NCBI GenBank assembly: GCA_949286725.1
Contig: CASECZ010000004.1
Coordinates: forward strand, 87,159-151,158
Direction: 5' to 3'
DNA: 64,000 nucleotides
Origin: an uncultured Clostridia bacterium
Lineage (GTDB): Bacteria; Bacillota; Clostridia; Christensenellales; CAG-917
The notes beneath the pieces were generated by a model that was not told the DNA's origin, did no database searches, and saw nothing but the letters and a program-made list of their open reading frames with translations. Position numbers and translations under genes: made by a program. How positions within the stretch are numbered: the stretch's first letter is position 1; each line of letters opens with the position of its first letter. Below are positions 42,378 through 51,113 of the stretch, in pieces.

Positions 42378-43655
42378 TCAGGCGTAAACCGCCCAGACAA
42401 GCCCGTACCCTACCGCAACGGCGATGAGGGTGTACGGCACGCTGATTTTCATAAACTGTGCCGTGGAAACCTCGTGCCCTTCCTTGCGCAGAATGCCGAC
42501 CGCGGTGATATTTGCCGACGCGCCTATAGGGGTGAGGTTGCCGCCGAGGGTTGCGCCCGACAGCAGTCCGAGATACAACACCATCGACGCTTCCGCAGAA
42601 AGTCCCATCGACGCCGCCATAGTGCCGATGACGGGCAGCATCGTGGCGACGTACGGAATGTTGTCGATAAAAGCGGAAACGAGCACGGACGCCCAGACGA
42701 GCAAGGAATAGAGCGCAAAGAGGTTGCCGCCGCTTGCTTTGACGAGCAGGTTTGCGATGTCGCTGATAACGCCGACGGAATCCAGCCCTCCGATTATCAG
42801 GAATATCCCCGTGAGCAAAAGCAAAGTTTTGAAGTCTATTTCCTTGACGGTATTCTTGACGCCGGAAAAATCCTTACGGCGAATGACGGTGTAAATCATT
42901 CCGACCACCATAAGCCCCATACAGATGATGCCCGCGGTAACGTCGGGTTTGTCCTCGATGAAGGAAACGCCGATGAGAAGGGCGAGCATTGCGATGAGGA
43001 GGAAAGAGGGGAAGAAGTCTTTGACTTCGGTGCGCTCGTTATGTTCGATTTTCTGTTTGTCCTTGCGGAAGATGAGAAGCAGATACGCCGTGGCGGCAAG
43101 AGCGGCAATCTGGACAATCCAGAAAATGCCGAGTTTGCCGTCGAGTACGAAGAAGTCGATGAAAGTCATACCCGCTTCGCCGCCGAGCATAATCGACGTC
43201 GTATCGCCGACGAGCGTAGCCGCGCCTTCCAGGTTGGACGATACCGCGATTGCGATGATTGCGGGCACGGGCGAAATGTCGAGTTTGCGGGAAATGCTGA
43301 TTGCAATCGGCGCGACCATAAGCACGGTTGCGACGTTGTCGACAAAGGCGGATATCAACCCTGCGAACAGCGAAAGTGCGATGACCGCCCATTTGACGTT
43401 GGGCATTTTGGAGATGAGCAAGTCGGCGAGCAACGCGGGCATACGCGACTCTATGAACAGCGCGACGATGCCCATAGTGCCCGCGATAATCATAAGCACG
43501 TTCCAGTCTATGGCGACGGGGAAATTCTCCCACGGCAGAATGCCGATGCACATAAACAGAAAGCCGACGAAAGCGGCGATGTACGCACGCGCCTTCGGCA
43601 GGGCGAGCAACAGAACGTACGTCAGCACGAACAGCACGATTGCGGCTATTTTCAC
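42378..43655 (-). CDS. ArsB/NhaD-superfamily transporter under riboswitch control
   Basis: 425 residues, about eleven hydrophobic segments. The paired family motifs are SAFVDNVATVLMVAPIA with SSNLEGAATLVGDTTSIMLGG, and SAFIDNIPYVATMLPV with GGNLTPIGASANITAVGI, the inverted-repeat halves of the ion-transporter superfamily. NhaD members exchange Na+ for H+, ArsB members export arsenite, and others move organic or metal ions. The GTG start is fixed by AGGAGGTAACC. The gene is preceded by a structured leader that resembles the Mn2+-sensing yybP-ykoY riboswitch, which makes a cation role more likely. Transcribed divergently from another member of the superfamily. Confidence 0.85.
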   Translation of the reverse strand: MKIAAIVLFVLTYVLLLALPKARAYIAAFVGFLFMCIGILPWENFPVAIDWNVLMIIAGTMGIVALFIESRMPALLADLLISKMPNVKWAVIALSLFAGLISAFVDNVATVLMVAPIAISISRKLDISPVPAIIAIAVSSNLEGAATLVGDTTSIMLGGEAGMTFIDFFVLDGKLGIFWIVQIAALAATAYLLLIFRKDKQKIEHNERTEVKDFFPSFLLIAMLALLIGVSFIEDKPDVTAGIICMGLMVVGMIYTVIRRKDFSGVKNTVKEIDFKTLLLLTGIFLIIGGLDSVGVISDIANLLVKASGGNLFALYSLLVWASVLVSAFIDNIPYVATMLPVIGTMAASMGLSAEASMVLYLGLLSGATLGGNLTPIGASANITAVGILRKEGHEVSTAQFMKISVPYTLIAVAVGYGLVWAVYA

Positions 43656-43696
43656 GGTTACCTCCTGTATGGTCGCGCGCCTCGGCGCGCGGAATT

Positions 43697-43726
43697 AAAA
43701 AAGACTTTCGGACAAAGCCGAAAGTC
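43697..43726 (-). terminator. Expression-platform terminator of the riboswitch
   Basis: Perfect stem GACTTTCGG / CCGAAAGTC with a 6-nt loop followed by six T residues on the minus strand, 40 nt before the transporter start. Confidence 0.85.
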
Positions 43727-43808
43727 TGGTCACTTGTTTCCAAGCTTGCCGCCCAGGGGTTAAGCCCCACGGTGTTGGACGGACAATTACAACTACTCCC
43801 TTTCCGCT
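43703..43808 (-). promoter_or_regulatory. yybP-ykoY-like (Mn2+) riboswitch
   Basis: The transcript begins close to AGCGGAAAGGGAGTAG, which matches the conserved AAAGGGGAGUAG opening of this class. Next come a 6-bp helix CCGTCC / GGGCGG enclosing CAACACCG and a GGGG/CCCC hairpin, similar to the conserved CGUCAAYAYxCG loop. A small CTTG-GAAA-CAAG hairpin then leads to GACC. The closing helix pairs GAAAG near the 5' end with CTTTC, which is also the 5' arm of the terminator, so ligand binding would permit read-through. The class assignment is by motif only. Confidence 0.6.
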
Positions 43809-43810
43809 AT

Positions 43811-43839
43811 ATTCTATAAAGAACAGCGCACAATGTCAA
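43811..43839 (-). promoter_or_regulatory. Promoter of the riboswitch-controlled transporter
   Basis: Perfect -35 TTGACA (43834-43839), 17-nt spacer, -10 TAGAAT (43811-43816). Confidence 0.75.
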
Positions 43840-43899
43840 CGGCAAAGACTGTTTGCGGTGAAAAAACGCGTCGTTTTTACAAATTTTTTACATTTGATG

Positions 43900-43928
43900 T
43901 TGCAATTTCGGGCGTTTCATTATATTAT
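43900..43928 (+). promoter_or_regulatory. Promoter of the divergent SLC13/ArsB-like transporter
   Basis: -35 TTGCAA (43900-43905), 17-nt spacer, -10 TATTAT (43923-43928); about 80 nt before the ATG. Confidence 0.6.
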
Positions 43929-44009
43929 GTATCCTCTAAATAAGGAAAAAGTATGCCAAGCGGAAAAACGTAAAACGGTGCTTGAAAAGAATAATACAAG
44001 GAGAAGTGT

Positions 44010-45317
44010 ATGGCGCTTTCGGTTTCTATGCTTTGTCTGTCGTGCCTCAGCGTGGTAATCGCAACTGCCTTCGGTGCGAAAGCGCACCTGGGCAAACTGC
44101 GCATACACTTTTACTGGGTCGTGCCGTTTGTCTGCGCCGTGGTGTTGGTCGCAACGGGCGAAGTGCCTCTCGAACAGATAAAGGAACAGTTTTTCGGCGA
44201 CTCGACGATGAACCCGCTCAAAACGCTCGCCATATTCCTGTCGATGAGCGCGATGTCGGTCTACCTCGACAAAGTGGGTTTTTTCAAGTGGCTGGCGACG
44301 AGAGTTATGCGGCATGCGGGCACCAGTCAGAAAAAACTGTTCGTCCTGCTCTACCTCATAATCTCGCTGGTGACGCTGTTCACGTCCAACAGCACGATTG
44401 TGCTGACGTTTACTCCGTTTATATGTTACTTTGCAAAGCACAGCAACATAAACCCCGTGCCCTACGTCTTTATGGAGTACATAGCGGCGAACACGTGGAG
44501 TATGTTCCTCGTCATAGGCAACACGACCAACGTCTATGTGGCGTCCTATTTCGGCGTGGAATTCGTACGCTACGTCGAGATTATGGCTCTGCCCACCGTA
44601 CTTGCGGCGATAACGTCGTTCGGCATACTCTGCCTTATGTTCCGAAAGGACCTGAAAGCACCCTTGCAGGCGAGCGAACTGGAAATCGCAATCCGCAACA
44701 AACCCGCGCTGTGGGTGGGGCTTGCGGGTATGGGCGTGTGTACGGCGCTGCTCATCGTGTCGTCGTATATCGGCATAGAAATGTGGATTGTCTGTCTTTG
44801 CTCGGCAAGCGCGGTTATGCTGCTTGCCGCAATATGCTTCCTCGCAAAAAAACAGTCCCTGCACCCGCTCGCCAAAACGGCAAAGCGTATGCCGTGGCAC
44901 CTCGTACCCTTTTTGCTCTCGATGTTCGTCGTCATACTCGGATTGATGAACACGGGCGTGACGGAAGCAATCGCATCGGTGTTCGACAACAAATACTCCC
45001 TGTGGTCCTTCGGCGCGCTGTCGGCAGGCGCAAGCAACCTTATGAACAATCTGCCGATGAGCATGTTCTTCGTCGGCATACTCTCCTCGGTCGGCGAAGC
45101 CAACCTGACGCAAGCCGTGTTCGCCACTATAATAGGCTCAAATATGGGGTCTTTGCTGACGCCCGTCGCCTCGATGTCGGCTATGATGTGGCTGTCCATA
45201 ATCAAGCACAAGGACGTGAATTTCCGTTTCAAGGACTTTGTCAAAAAAGGCGTTTTCATCACTTTGCCCACGCTCGGCGCCGCTCTTGGCGGACTGGCTT
45301 TGATGATGGCGATTTAG
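44010..45317 (+). CDS. ArsB/SLC13-superfamily ion transporter
   Basis: 435 residues, about eleven hydrophobic segments. Family-type discontinuous-helix motifs are seen as LFTSNSTIVLTFTPFI with MEYIAANTWSMFLVIGNTTNVYVAS, and ASNLMNNLPMSMFFVGI with TIIGSNMGSLLTPVASMSAMMWLS. The second half, with NNLP and GSNMGSLLTPVAS, is closest in pattern to ArsB arsenite permeases, but no arsR, arsA or arsC gene is nearby. The substrate may be an anion or cation. ATG with AAGGAGAAGTGT upstream. Confidence 0.8.
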   Translation: MALSVSMLCLSCLSVVIATAFGAKAHLGKLRIHFYWVVPFVCAVVLVATGEVPLEQIKEQFFGDSTMNPLKTLAIFLSMSAMSVYLDKVGFFKWLATRVMRHAGTSQKKLFVLLYLIISLVTLFTSNSTIVLTFTPFICYFAKHSNINPVPYVFMEYIAANTWSMFLVIGNTTNVYVASYFGVEFVRYVEIMALPTVLAAITSFGILCLMFRKDLKAPLQASELEIAIRNKPALWVGLAGMGVCTALLIVSSYIGIEMWIVCLCSASAVMLLAAICFLAKKQSLHPLAKTAKRMPWHLVPFLLSMFVVILGLMNTGVTEAIASVFDNKYSLWSFGALSAGASNLMNNLPMSMFFVGILSSVGEANLTQAVFATIIGSNMGSLLTPVASMSAMMWLSIIKHKDVNFRFKDFVKKGVFITLPTLGAALGGLALMMAI

Positions 45318-45340
45318 GGCGCGAAAATGTGACGCCGCGC

Positions 45341-45369
45341 TTGCATATGGCAGGCTTTTTTGCTATAAT
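45341..45369 (+). promoter_or_regulatory. Leaderless promoter of the tyrosine phosphatase gene
   Basis: -35 TTGCAT (45341-45346), 17-nt spacer, perfect -10 TATAAT (45364-45369), then 6 nt to the ATG. Confidence 0.65.
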
Positions 45370-45375
45370 TTGCGT

Positions 45376-46143
45376 ATGAGTTCGTCATTCAGCAATTTCA
45401 GAGATTTCGGGGGGCTGGAAATCCCCGACGGCAGAGTTTTCAAAAGCGGGAAACTGTTCCGTTGCTCCCGTCTTTACCCAAAAAATCGCGAGGATAAGGA
45501 GTTTTTGAAGGGCTTGCACCTCGACAGCGTTATCGACCTGCGCATACCCGCCGAGGTCAAGGAAAAACCCGACAAACTGCCAAAAGGTGTGGAATACGTC
45601 AACGCGTCCGTGTTCGGCGACACCAAATTTCAGATTCTCGCCCCGACGATGAAATCAAAACTGGCGTTGCTCGGCTGTACCGACGCGCAGTTTGACGAAA
45701 TTATGCAAGGCATTCGCGACTCCTACGCCTATATGCCCTACGCGCACGACGCCTACAAAAAACTTTTCGACCGCCTCAACCAAGGCAAAACGCTTGCTTT
45801 CCATTGCACGGCGGGAAAGGACAGGACGGGCGTTGCGGCAATGATGATTGAACTTGCCCTCGGACGCACGCGCGAGCAGGCGCACGAGCAATATATGCTC
45901 TCCAACCAGAAACGCCAGGGCAAAAACAAACGTCTTATGCGGTTTTTGAACAAACTGCCTCTTTCGGACAAATTCTACGAGTGCGTCAACTACTCCACCC
46001 GCACGCACGACGAACTGTTCGAAATCGCGGCGGATGCCATTTTCTCGCGTTACGCCACAATCGAGGACTTTCTGCTGAAAGAGTACGGCGTGACTGCAAA
46101 AAACATTGCCGACTGGAAAGAATTTTACACCGAGGAAAAATAG
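45376..46143 (+). CDS. Tyrosine-protein phosphatase (SIWPTP/LipA-type), probably leaderless
   Basis: 255 residues. The P-loop HCTAGKDRTG is at 143-152, with nucleophile Cys144, and NFRDFGGLEIPDGR and LFRCSRL at the N terminus mark the bacterial PTP family related to lipid phosphatases and MptpB. It dephosphorylates phosphotyrosine or phosphoinositide-like substrates; no signal peptide, so it is cytosolic. I start it at the ATG at 45376, which has no Shine-Dalgarno and lies 6 nt past a perfect -10 box. A TTG two codons earlier would overlap the -10 spacing and is rejected. Confidence 0.88.
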   Translation: MSSSFSNFRDFGGLEIPDGRVFKSGKLFRCSRLYPKNREDKEFLKGLHLDSVIDLRIPAEVKEKPDKLPKGVEYVNASVFGDTKFQILAPTMKSKLALLGCTDAQFDEIMQGIRDSYAYMPYAHDAYKKLFDRLNQGKTLAFHCTAGKDRTGVAAMMIELALGRTREQAHEQYMLSNQKRQGKNKRLMRFLNKLPLSDKFYECVNYSTRTHDELFEIAADAIFSRYATIEDFLLKEYGVTAKNIADWKEFYTEEK

Positions 46144-46249
46144 CGCGTCTTTCAGACAAACGCACCCCGATACGGAGTGTAGAACGGCACACGACCAGAG
46201 CGCGAAACGGATTGCCAACCGCAAACCGAGCGCAAGAAAAAACGCAAAA

Positions 46250-46278
46250 CAAAAACCCCGCGATTTGCGGGGTTTTTC
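46250..46278. terminator. Bidirectional terminator between the phosphatase and pilin genes
   Basis: Perfect stem AAAAACCCCGC / GCGGGGTTTTT with 5-nt loop between convergent genes. Confidence 0.85.
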
Positions 46279-46293
46279 GTCTGTGTTTCGGGG

Positions 46294-46776
46294 TCAGTAT
46301 TCGATAAGACGCGACACGCGCTGTGCGGTGACTTCCGCCCCGTCCTCGAAGAAATAGACGTTGAGGGTGCCGTCGCCGACGTAAACCGCATAAAACTTCT
46401 GCGATATGTCGAGAGCGGACCCGCTCCATTGACTGTCGCTGTACGCCTTTATTTCGGACGCGGTAAGCGTGTTGAGGTGGTCCTTTGCGCTCGGTGCCAC
46501 CGCAACAATCGGGTACGGGAAATCGTCGCCGTAATTTTTGCGCAACCCGTTGACGACGGATACGGGGTCGATGACCTCGTTGCGCTCGCTGAGGTCGGCA
46601 ATCACAAAATACGCCTGCGACGCGATATCGACGGAATACGCCGAATCGACGGTCTCCTGCGCGCGTCTTATATACGTAACGGTAAGGGGCACGGCTACGG
46701 CGGCAAGAATTGCCATAATCGCCATAACCACGATAAGCTCAACGAGCGTAAACCCCTTTTTGCGTCTTGTTCTCAT
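46294..46776 (-). CDS. Type IV pilin-like protein 1
   Basis: 160 residues. The class III prepilin leader RTRRKKG is followed by FTLVELIVVMAIMAILAAVAVPL, with Glu5 of the mature protein present; cleavage is expected after Gly by the PilD at 49241. A C-terminal soluble head of ~120 residues has no cysteine pair. I prefer the ATG at 46776, although a TTG five codons upstream is possible because the AAGGGG site lies very close to this ATG. It is the last gene of the pilus operon and is separated from pilin 2 by two hairpins. Confidence 0.88.
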   Translation of the reverse strand: MRTRRKKGFTLVELIVVMAIMAILAAVAVPLTVTYIRRAQETVDSAYSVDIASQAYFVIADLSERNEVIDPVSVVNGLRKNYGDDFPYPIVAVAPSAKDHLNTLTASEIKAYSDSQWSGSALDISQKFYAVYVGDGTLNVYFFEDGAEVTAQRVSRLIEY

Positions 46777-46798
46777 ATCCCCTTTTTTCAACGCCCAA

Positions 46799-46868
46799 GC
46801 ACAACCGACCTTTTGTCGGCTGTGCCCGTCGTTGATGTCGTTGCACAGCCGCTTTTGAGCGGCTGTGC
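46799..46868 (-). repeat. Two related hairpins between the pilin genes
   Basis: Hairpin one (46843-46868) is a perfect 10-bp stem GCACAGCCGC / GCGGCTGTGC. Hairpin two (46799-46825) is GCACAGCCGAC / GTCGGTTGTGC. Both share the arm GCACAGCCG. The first lies downstream of pilin 2 and could protect its mRNA or cause partial termination; no long T run follows. Confidence 0.6.
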
Positions 46869-46922
46869 CTTATTCTACTGTTTTACGGCAATCTGCCGTC
46901 TGTTTATCAGTGATTTGCGTAA

Positions 46923-47396
46923 TTACGGGGTTTGCTCTTCACCGGTTTCACCCGCGGTTACAGTCCATCCGTTGTCACCATACTCAATCGTGCTAGCTAC
47001 TTTATCAAAACTGATTTCGTATGCGGAAACGTCAACATTTGCGGTCGCGCTGATACCGTCACGGGAAGTTCCAACTGTTATCGTGACTGTTTTGTTTGTG
47101 TCGTCATAACTGATCGTTACTTTGTTGGCATACTGTACGCTACCCATCTGTGCCTTGAGTTCGTCTCTAAAATAGCCTGCTTTCAAAGTATCTTTCGTCA
47201 TAACAGCGCTGGTTATGGACTCTCTGATGGTACGCACAACGCTGTCTGCTTCGGACTGCGCGGAGCTGTCGTTTGCTCTGCCGACGTACACGATGGTGGT
47301 CGGGATTGCGATTGCCGCGATGATTGCAATGATTGCAATAACGACGATCAGTTCTACCAAGGTAAAGCCTTTCTTGTTTGTCTTTCTGAGTTTCAT
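46923..47396 (-). CDS. Type IV pilin-like protein 2 (probable major pilin)
   Basis: 157 residues. Leader RKTNKKG, then FTLVELIVVIAIIAIIAAIAIPT with Glu5. The head contains VTISYDDTNKTVTITVG and has no cysteines. Its base composition is more AT-rich than the flanking genes, as expected for a highly expressed or exchanged surface protein. GGAGGGATTTT precedes the ATG. It follows pilB by 58 nt. Which of the two pilins is the main fibre subunit cannot be read from sequence. Confidence 0.9.
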   Translation of the reverse strand: MKLRKTNKKGFTLVELIVVIAIIAIIAAIAIPTTIVYVGRANDSSAQSEADSVVRTIRESITSAVMTKDTLKAGYFRDELKAQMGSVQYANKVTISYDDTNKTVTITVGTSRDGISATANVDVSAYEISFDKVASTIEYGDNGWTVTAGETGEEQTP

Positions 47397-47454
47397 AAAA
47401 TCCCTCCGTTTTTTGGATGTATTTATTTATCCTGCTGTGCAGTCTAAACCTTTT

Positions 47455-49143
47455 TTACATCACCGTATATATGATACGGTTGTATTCGTCGAGGCTGGTT
47501 ATGCCGCGGCGCACCAGTTCGCGCAGGTTGTCGGAGAGGAACTCCGACCCGTTTTCTTTGGCGACCTTTCTGATTTCCTCGACGGGCGCGTTTGCGCTTA
47601 TCATCTTGCGGACTTTGTGGTCCAGTTCCACAATCTCGTGGATTGCGATACGACCGCTGTAACCTATATGGTTGCATTCGGGGCAACCGACGGGCTCGAA
47701 CACTTCGGTTATGCTCTCGTCTTCGAGCAGGGCGCGTTCCGTATCCGTGGACGGGCGGCGACGTTTGCAGTACGGGCAAAGACGTTTGACCAGTCGCTGG
47801 GCGATGATATCGTTTACGGACGCCGACACGAGGTAAGGCGGAATGCCCATATCGATGAGTCGGACAATCGTCGAAACAGCATCGTTGGTGTGCAACGTGG
47901 ACAGCACCAGGTGACCCGTGATTGCCGCTCGGGTTGCGATTTCCGCCGTTTCGTAGTCGCGGATTTCGCCTATCATTATGACGTCGGGGTCCTGTCGCAG
48001 AAGAGCACGCAGACCGTTTGCGAACGTCATTCCCGCTTTGGTGTTGACCTGCACCTGGTTTATGCCGTGCATCTGTTTTTCGACAGGGTCTTCGATTGTC
48101 GTTATGTTGATGTTCGGCTGACGGAGTTTGTTGAGGGCGGCGTAAAGCGTGGTCGATTTACCCGAGCCGGTAGGCCCCGTCACGAGGATTATGCCGTTGG
48201 GCGCCGAAAGCATATGGTTGAACTTGTCGATGTTCTCTTTCGTCATACCCAACTGCTCGAAAGTCAGCAGGTTTTCGCCGCCCGTGTTGAGAAGTCGCAT
48301 AACGCACTTCTCGCCGTATATGGTCGGTATGGTCGAAACACGAAGGTCCACCTTGAAGTCGTCGCTGACGAAGTCGAACCTGCCGTCCTGCGGCACGCGC
48401 TTCTCGGCGATGTTCATACCCGACAGTATCTTGATACGCGATATTATGCTTCCGAGCGAACTCGGCGCAAGTCGCATACACTCGACAAGGTCGCCGTCTA
48501 TTCTCATTCGGACGAGAACCTCGTTTTCGAACGGCTCGATGTGAATATCGGACACCTGCCGCACGTACGCCTGCTGCACCAGGTTGTTGACCAGTTTGAC
48601 GACGGGCGTATTGTTGACGCTGGACTCGATTTCGTCCATACGTTTCGCCGTGTCCACCGAAACCACGTTGAGCGTGGGCGTCTCCGCCTGCTCCTCGTGA
48701 TAGAAAAGGTCTACGTTTTTGTAGTAGCGGTCGATTGCGCTCTCGATGTTGTCCTTGGTCGTCAGCTGAATTCTGACGTCCATTTTGGAACTCATCTTTA
48801 CGTCTTCGATGACGCTGAGGTCCTCGGGGTTGGAAATTGCGACAACGAGTTTGTTGCCCGAAATGTCAACAGGCATTATGCCGTATCTGCGGGCAAGCGC
48901 TTCGGGGACCAGTCGAAGCACTTCGGGGCGCTTTACGACAAGTTCCTTTTCGACAAAGATGACGTCAAGCCTCTGGGCGTACGCCGTGAGCAATTGCGCC
49001 TCGGTGAGTATGCCGCGCGACAACAGAATGTTGCCCACGTCCTCGTCGGGGTGACTCTTCTGCCACCTGAGCGCGTCGCTCAATTGCTCGTGGTTTATGG
49101 TCTCGTTCGCGAGCAGTATTTCCCAGATCTGATGATTGTCCAA
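47455..49143 (-). CDS. pilB: Type IV pilus assembly ATPase PilB (GspE family)
   Basis: 562 residues. An N-terminal MshEN/GspE_N domain (about 1-150) is followed by the ATPase: Asp box ITTIEDPVE at 347-355, Walker A GPTGSGKST at 323-331, Walker B DPDVIMIGEIRD at 385-396 and His box TLHTND at 416-421. The zinc tetracysteine is at Cys456, Cys459, Cys487 and Cys490. It powers pilus extension together with PilC. No PilT-type retraction ATPase is found in the window. Confidence 0.95.
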   Translation of the reverse strand: MDNHQIWEILLANETINHEQLSDALRWQKSHPDEDVGNILLSRGILTEAQLLTAYAQRLDVIFVEKELVVKRPEVLRLVPEALARRYGIMPVDISGNKLVVAISNPEDLSVIEDVKMSSKMDVRIQLTTKDNIESAIDRYYKNVDLFYHEEQAETPTLNVVSVDTAKRMDEIESSVNNTPVVKLVNNLVQQAYVRQVSDIHIEPFENEVLVRMRIDGDLVECMRLAPSSLGSIISRIKILSGMNIAEKRVPQDGRFDFVSDDFKVDLRVSTIPTIYGEKCVMRLLNTGGENLLTFEQLGMTKENIDKFNHMLSAPNGIILVTGPTGSGKSTTLYAALNKLRQPNINITTIEDPVEKQMHGINQVQVNTKAGMTFANGLRALLRQDPDVIMIGEIRDYETAEIATRAAITGHLVLSTLHTNDAVSTIVRLIDMGIPPYLVSASVNDIIAQRLVKRLCPYCKRRRPSTDTERALLEDESITEVFEPVGCPECNHIGYSGRIAIHEIVELDHKVRKMISANAPVEEIRKVAKENGSEFLSDNLRELVRRGITSLDEYNRIIYTVM

Positions 49144-49240
49144 AAGTTACCTCCCTTATTTAAAATAATACCTTTTCAACCCTGTTTATGTCAATACGCA
49201 ACCTTTCGAATTTAACTATAATTTAAGAATTTTACAAGTT

Positions 49241-50395
49241 TTACAAACCCAAAAGACCTTTGTACGCCGAGATAACGATATCCCCGCAGTATATTACTAC
49301 AACTGTCGCCAAAGCGATGAAAGGACCGAACGGTATCATATGACCTTTCGGGTCTTCGTCCTCCTCCTCTTCCGCCGCGTTTTCATCGGTTTTCGCCCTG
49401 CCGAAAATCTCCTTGAACCTGCGCGCCACTCCTGAAAACACGCTCTCGCGTTCCCGTCCGCTTTCGGTGTCCGCTATGCCCTCGGCGTTGTCGGCCGCCG
49501 CGGTTTGGCACGCGTCCGTCCTTTCGGATACACACGTTCCGCACGCGTCCGCAACATCGTTGTCAAGTGCATTTGTTGCGTAAACTGCGGTTTTATCGGT
49601 CGATTTATCGCAGTAAACTGCGTTTTCAGTCGTTACTCTCCCTTCGGCTTGTTGCCGTCCGTCCGTACTCGCGCCGTCCGTTTTCTCTGCGTTTTCGCCG
49701 TCCGTTTCGTCCGTCTGTTCCTCGTCGCCGTTTGCGCGCACACGGCAGTATATCAGGTATCCCACCGACACGACCGCGCCCGACACAACCGAGAACAGGA
49801 ATATCAAAAGGATTTTCTGCCATCCGAAAAGCAGACCGAGTACGAAGTAGAGCTTGACGTCGCCGAAGCCCATTCCGCCGAACAGGCAGACTGCGAACAT
49901 CGGCACGCTGACGCACACGCAACCTATCAGTTTGTCCTGCCAGCTTACTCCCCAGAAAGGAGCGAAGGTTATCAGTCCCAGCACGAGCAAGGCTACTATG
50001 CCGCTGTCGGGGATTTCGTACGTGTCGAGGTCTACAAACGCCGCCACAATCAGCACGCACGCCGCTACGTCCAGAACGAGGGTTGCTCCGCTCGTGCCGT
50101 AGGCGGCGTAGTTGCCCACCCACAGCGCCGCGGTCAATGCTTCCACCAACGGGTATCTGGGCGATATTCTCTCGCCGCAAGCCCTGCACTTGCCGCGCAG
50201 TATAAGGTAACTGAACAGCGGTATGTTGTCGTACGCTTTGATCTGCGCGCCGCATTTGGGACAGTACGAACGACTGCGGGAGAAAAATTCTCCGCGCGGC
50301 AGTCGGTATATGCAGACATTGAGGAAACTGCCCACGACAAGCCCCGTGAGCGCGCTCAAAACGTATAACAGAATTTCCAGTGCGTGCGCGGTCAT
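49241..50395 (-). CDS. pilD: Prepilin peptidase PilD with large cytoplasmic insertion
   Basis: 384 residues, well above the usual ~250-290. The N-terminal zinc-binding loop has Cys45, Cys48, Cys70 and Cys73. The aspartic-protease residues are in VDLDTYEIPD (Asp122/124) and GGMGFGDVKL (Asp179). It cleaves class III leaders and methylates the new N terminus. Between about residues 221 and 350 sits an acidic, Thr/Asp/Glu-rich insertion ahead of the last helix (HMIPFGPFIALATVVVIY). It starts 3 nt after a minor pilin gene. Confidence 0.92.
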   Translation of the reverse strand: MTAHALEILLYVLSALTGLVVGSFLNVCIYRLPRGEFFSRSRSYCPKCGAQIKAYDNIPLFSYLILRGKCRACGERISPRYPLVEALTAALWVGNYAAYGTSGATLVLDVAACVLIVAAFVDLDTYEIPDSGIVALLVLGLITFAPFWGVSWQDKLIGCVCVSVPMFAVCLFGGMGFGDVKLYFVLGLLFGWQKILLIFLFSVVSGAVVSVGYLIYCRVRANGDEEQTDETDGENAEKTDGASTDGRQQAEGRVTTENAVYCDKSTDKTAVYATNALDNDVADACGTCVSERTDACQTAAADNAEGIADTESGRERESVFSGVARRFKEIFGRAKTDENAAEEEEDEDPKGHMIPFGPFIALATVVVIYCGDIVISAYKGLLGL

Positions 50396-50398
50396 ATC

Positions 50399-51103
50399 TC
50401 AGGTGGAATAGAAATAGCAGTAGTCGTAAACGTCGCCTTCGACGCCGCTTTGCTGAACCTCGTTGCCGAGGCGTTCGAGATTGAGCAGTTGCACGAGTTC
50501 GCTCCCCGTGGATTTCACTTCGTACACGCCCGCCGTGTCCGTCGCTTCGTAAACCGAAACGATTATTTTCAGCGTTACACACCTGTCCAGTTTCGAATTC
50601 TTCACCGTCGAGAACTGCAATCGCACGCTGTATTTGTCGTATATGTTCTCCGTAAGCAGCGGCACCGCTTTTGTGGGCACGGGCAACACCTCGCCCGTCG
50701 GCTGTTGAGACGGGTTGGGATAAAGCAGTCCGTCCACTTCGCGATCCAACGTGAATATCCTCTCGACGTTCTTAGCGCCGCTGTCCGTCGTAACCGTCGT
50801 GTCGTACGAGAACAGCACGTTGTACTGTTTCAGCAGGGTGCTGACCGTTCCCGCTTCCTTGTCGCCGAGTACGTTGCTCAGGCTCACGTGCTCCGCAGTC
50901 GACACCGCCTGTTTTGCGTAAGTCAGCACGAAGTCCTTTACGTCGTCCGCCGAGAGTAGTTCGCGCTGGCGCAGGAACGTGTCGCCCGCCGCCGTCGTCA
51001 CCAAAAATATGCAGACGGAAAGTATGCCCATAATCACTATGGCAACCAGCAGTTCCATAAGCGTGAAGCCGCGCTTTTTCGCTCTGCCCGTCACTTTGAG
51101 CAT
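50399..51103 (-). CDS. Minor (pseudo)pilin, GspJ/PilW-like
   Basis: 234 residues. Leader GRAKKRG, then FTLMELLVAIVIMGILSVCIFLV with Glu5, a long alpha helix and a mixed soluble domain. Its size and its position next to the giant PilX/GspK-like gene suggest the priming or tip complex. Ribosome site GGAGGAGGGGT precedes the ATG. Exact J/W assignment is uncertain. Confidence 0.85.
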   Translation of the reverse strand: MLKVTGRAKKRGFTLMELLVAIVIMGILSVCIFLVTTAAGDTFLRQRELLSADDVKDFVLTYAKQAVSTAEHVSLSNVLGDKEAGTVSTLLKQYNVLFSYDTTVTTDSGAKNVERIFTLDREVDGLLYPNPSQQPTGEVLPVPTKAVPLLTENIYDKYSVRLQFSTVKNSKLDRCVTLKIIVSVYEATDTAGVYEVKSTGSELVQLLNLERLGNEVQQSGVEGDVYDYCYFYST

Positions 51104-51113
51104 ACCCCTCCTC

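Noticed and set aside
44010..45317. Arsenic resistance operon
   Set aside because: The transporter resembles ArsB in places, but there is no arsR, arsC or arsA nearby.
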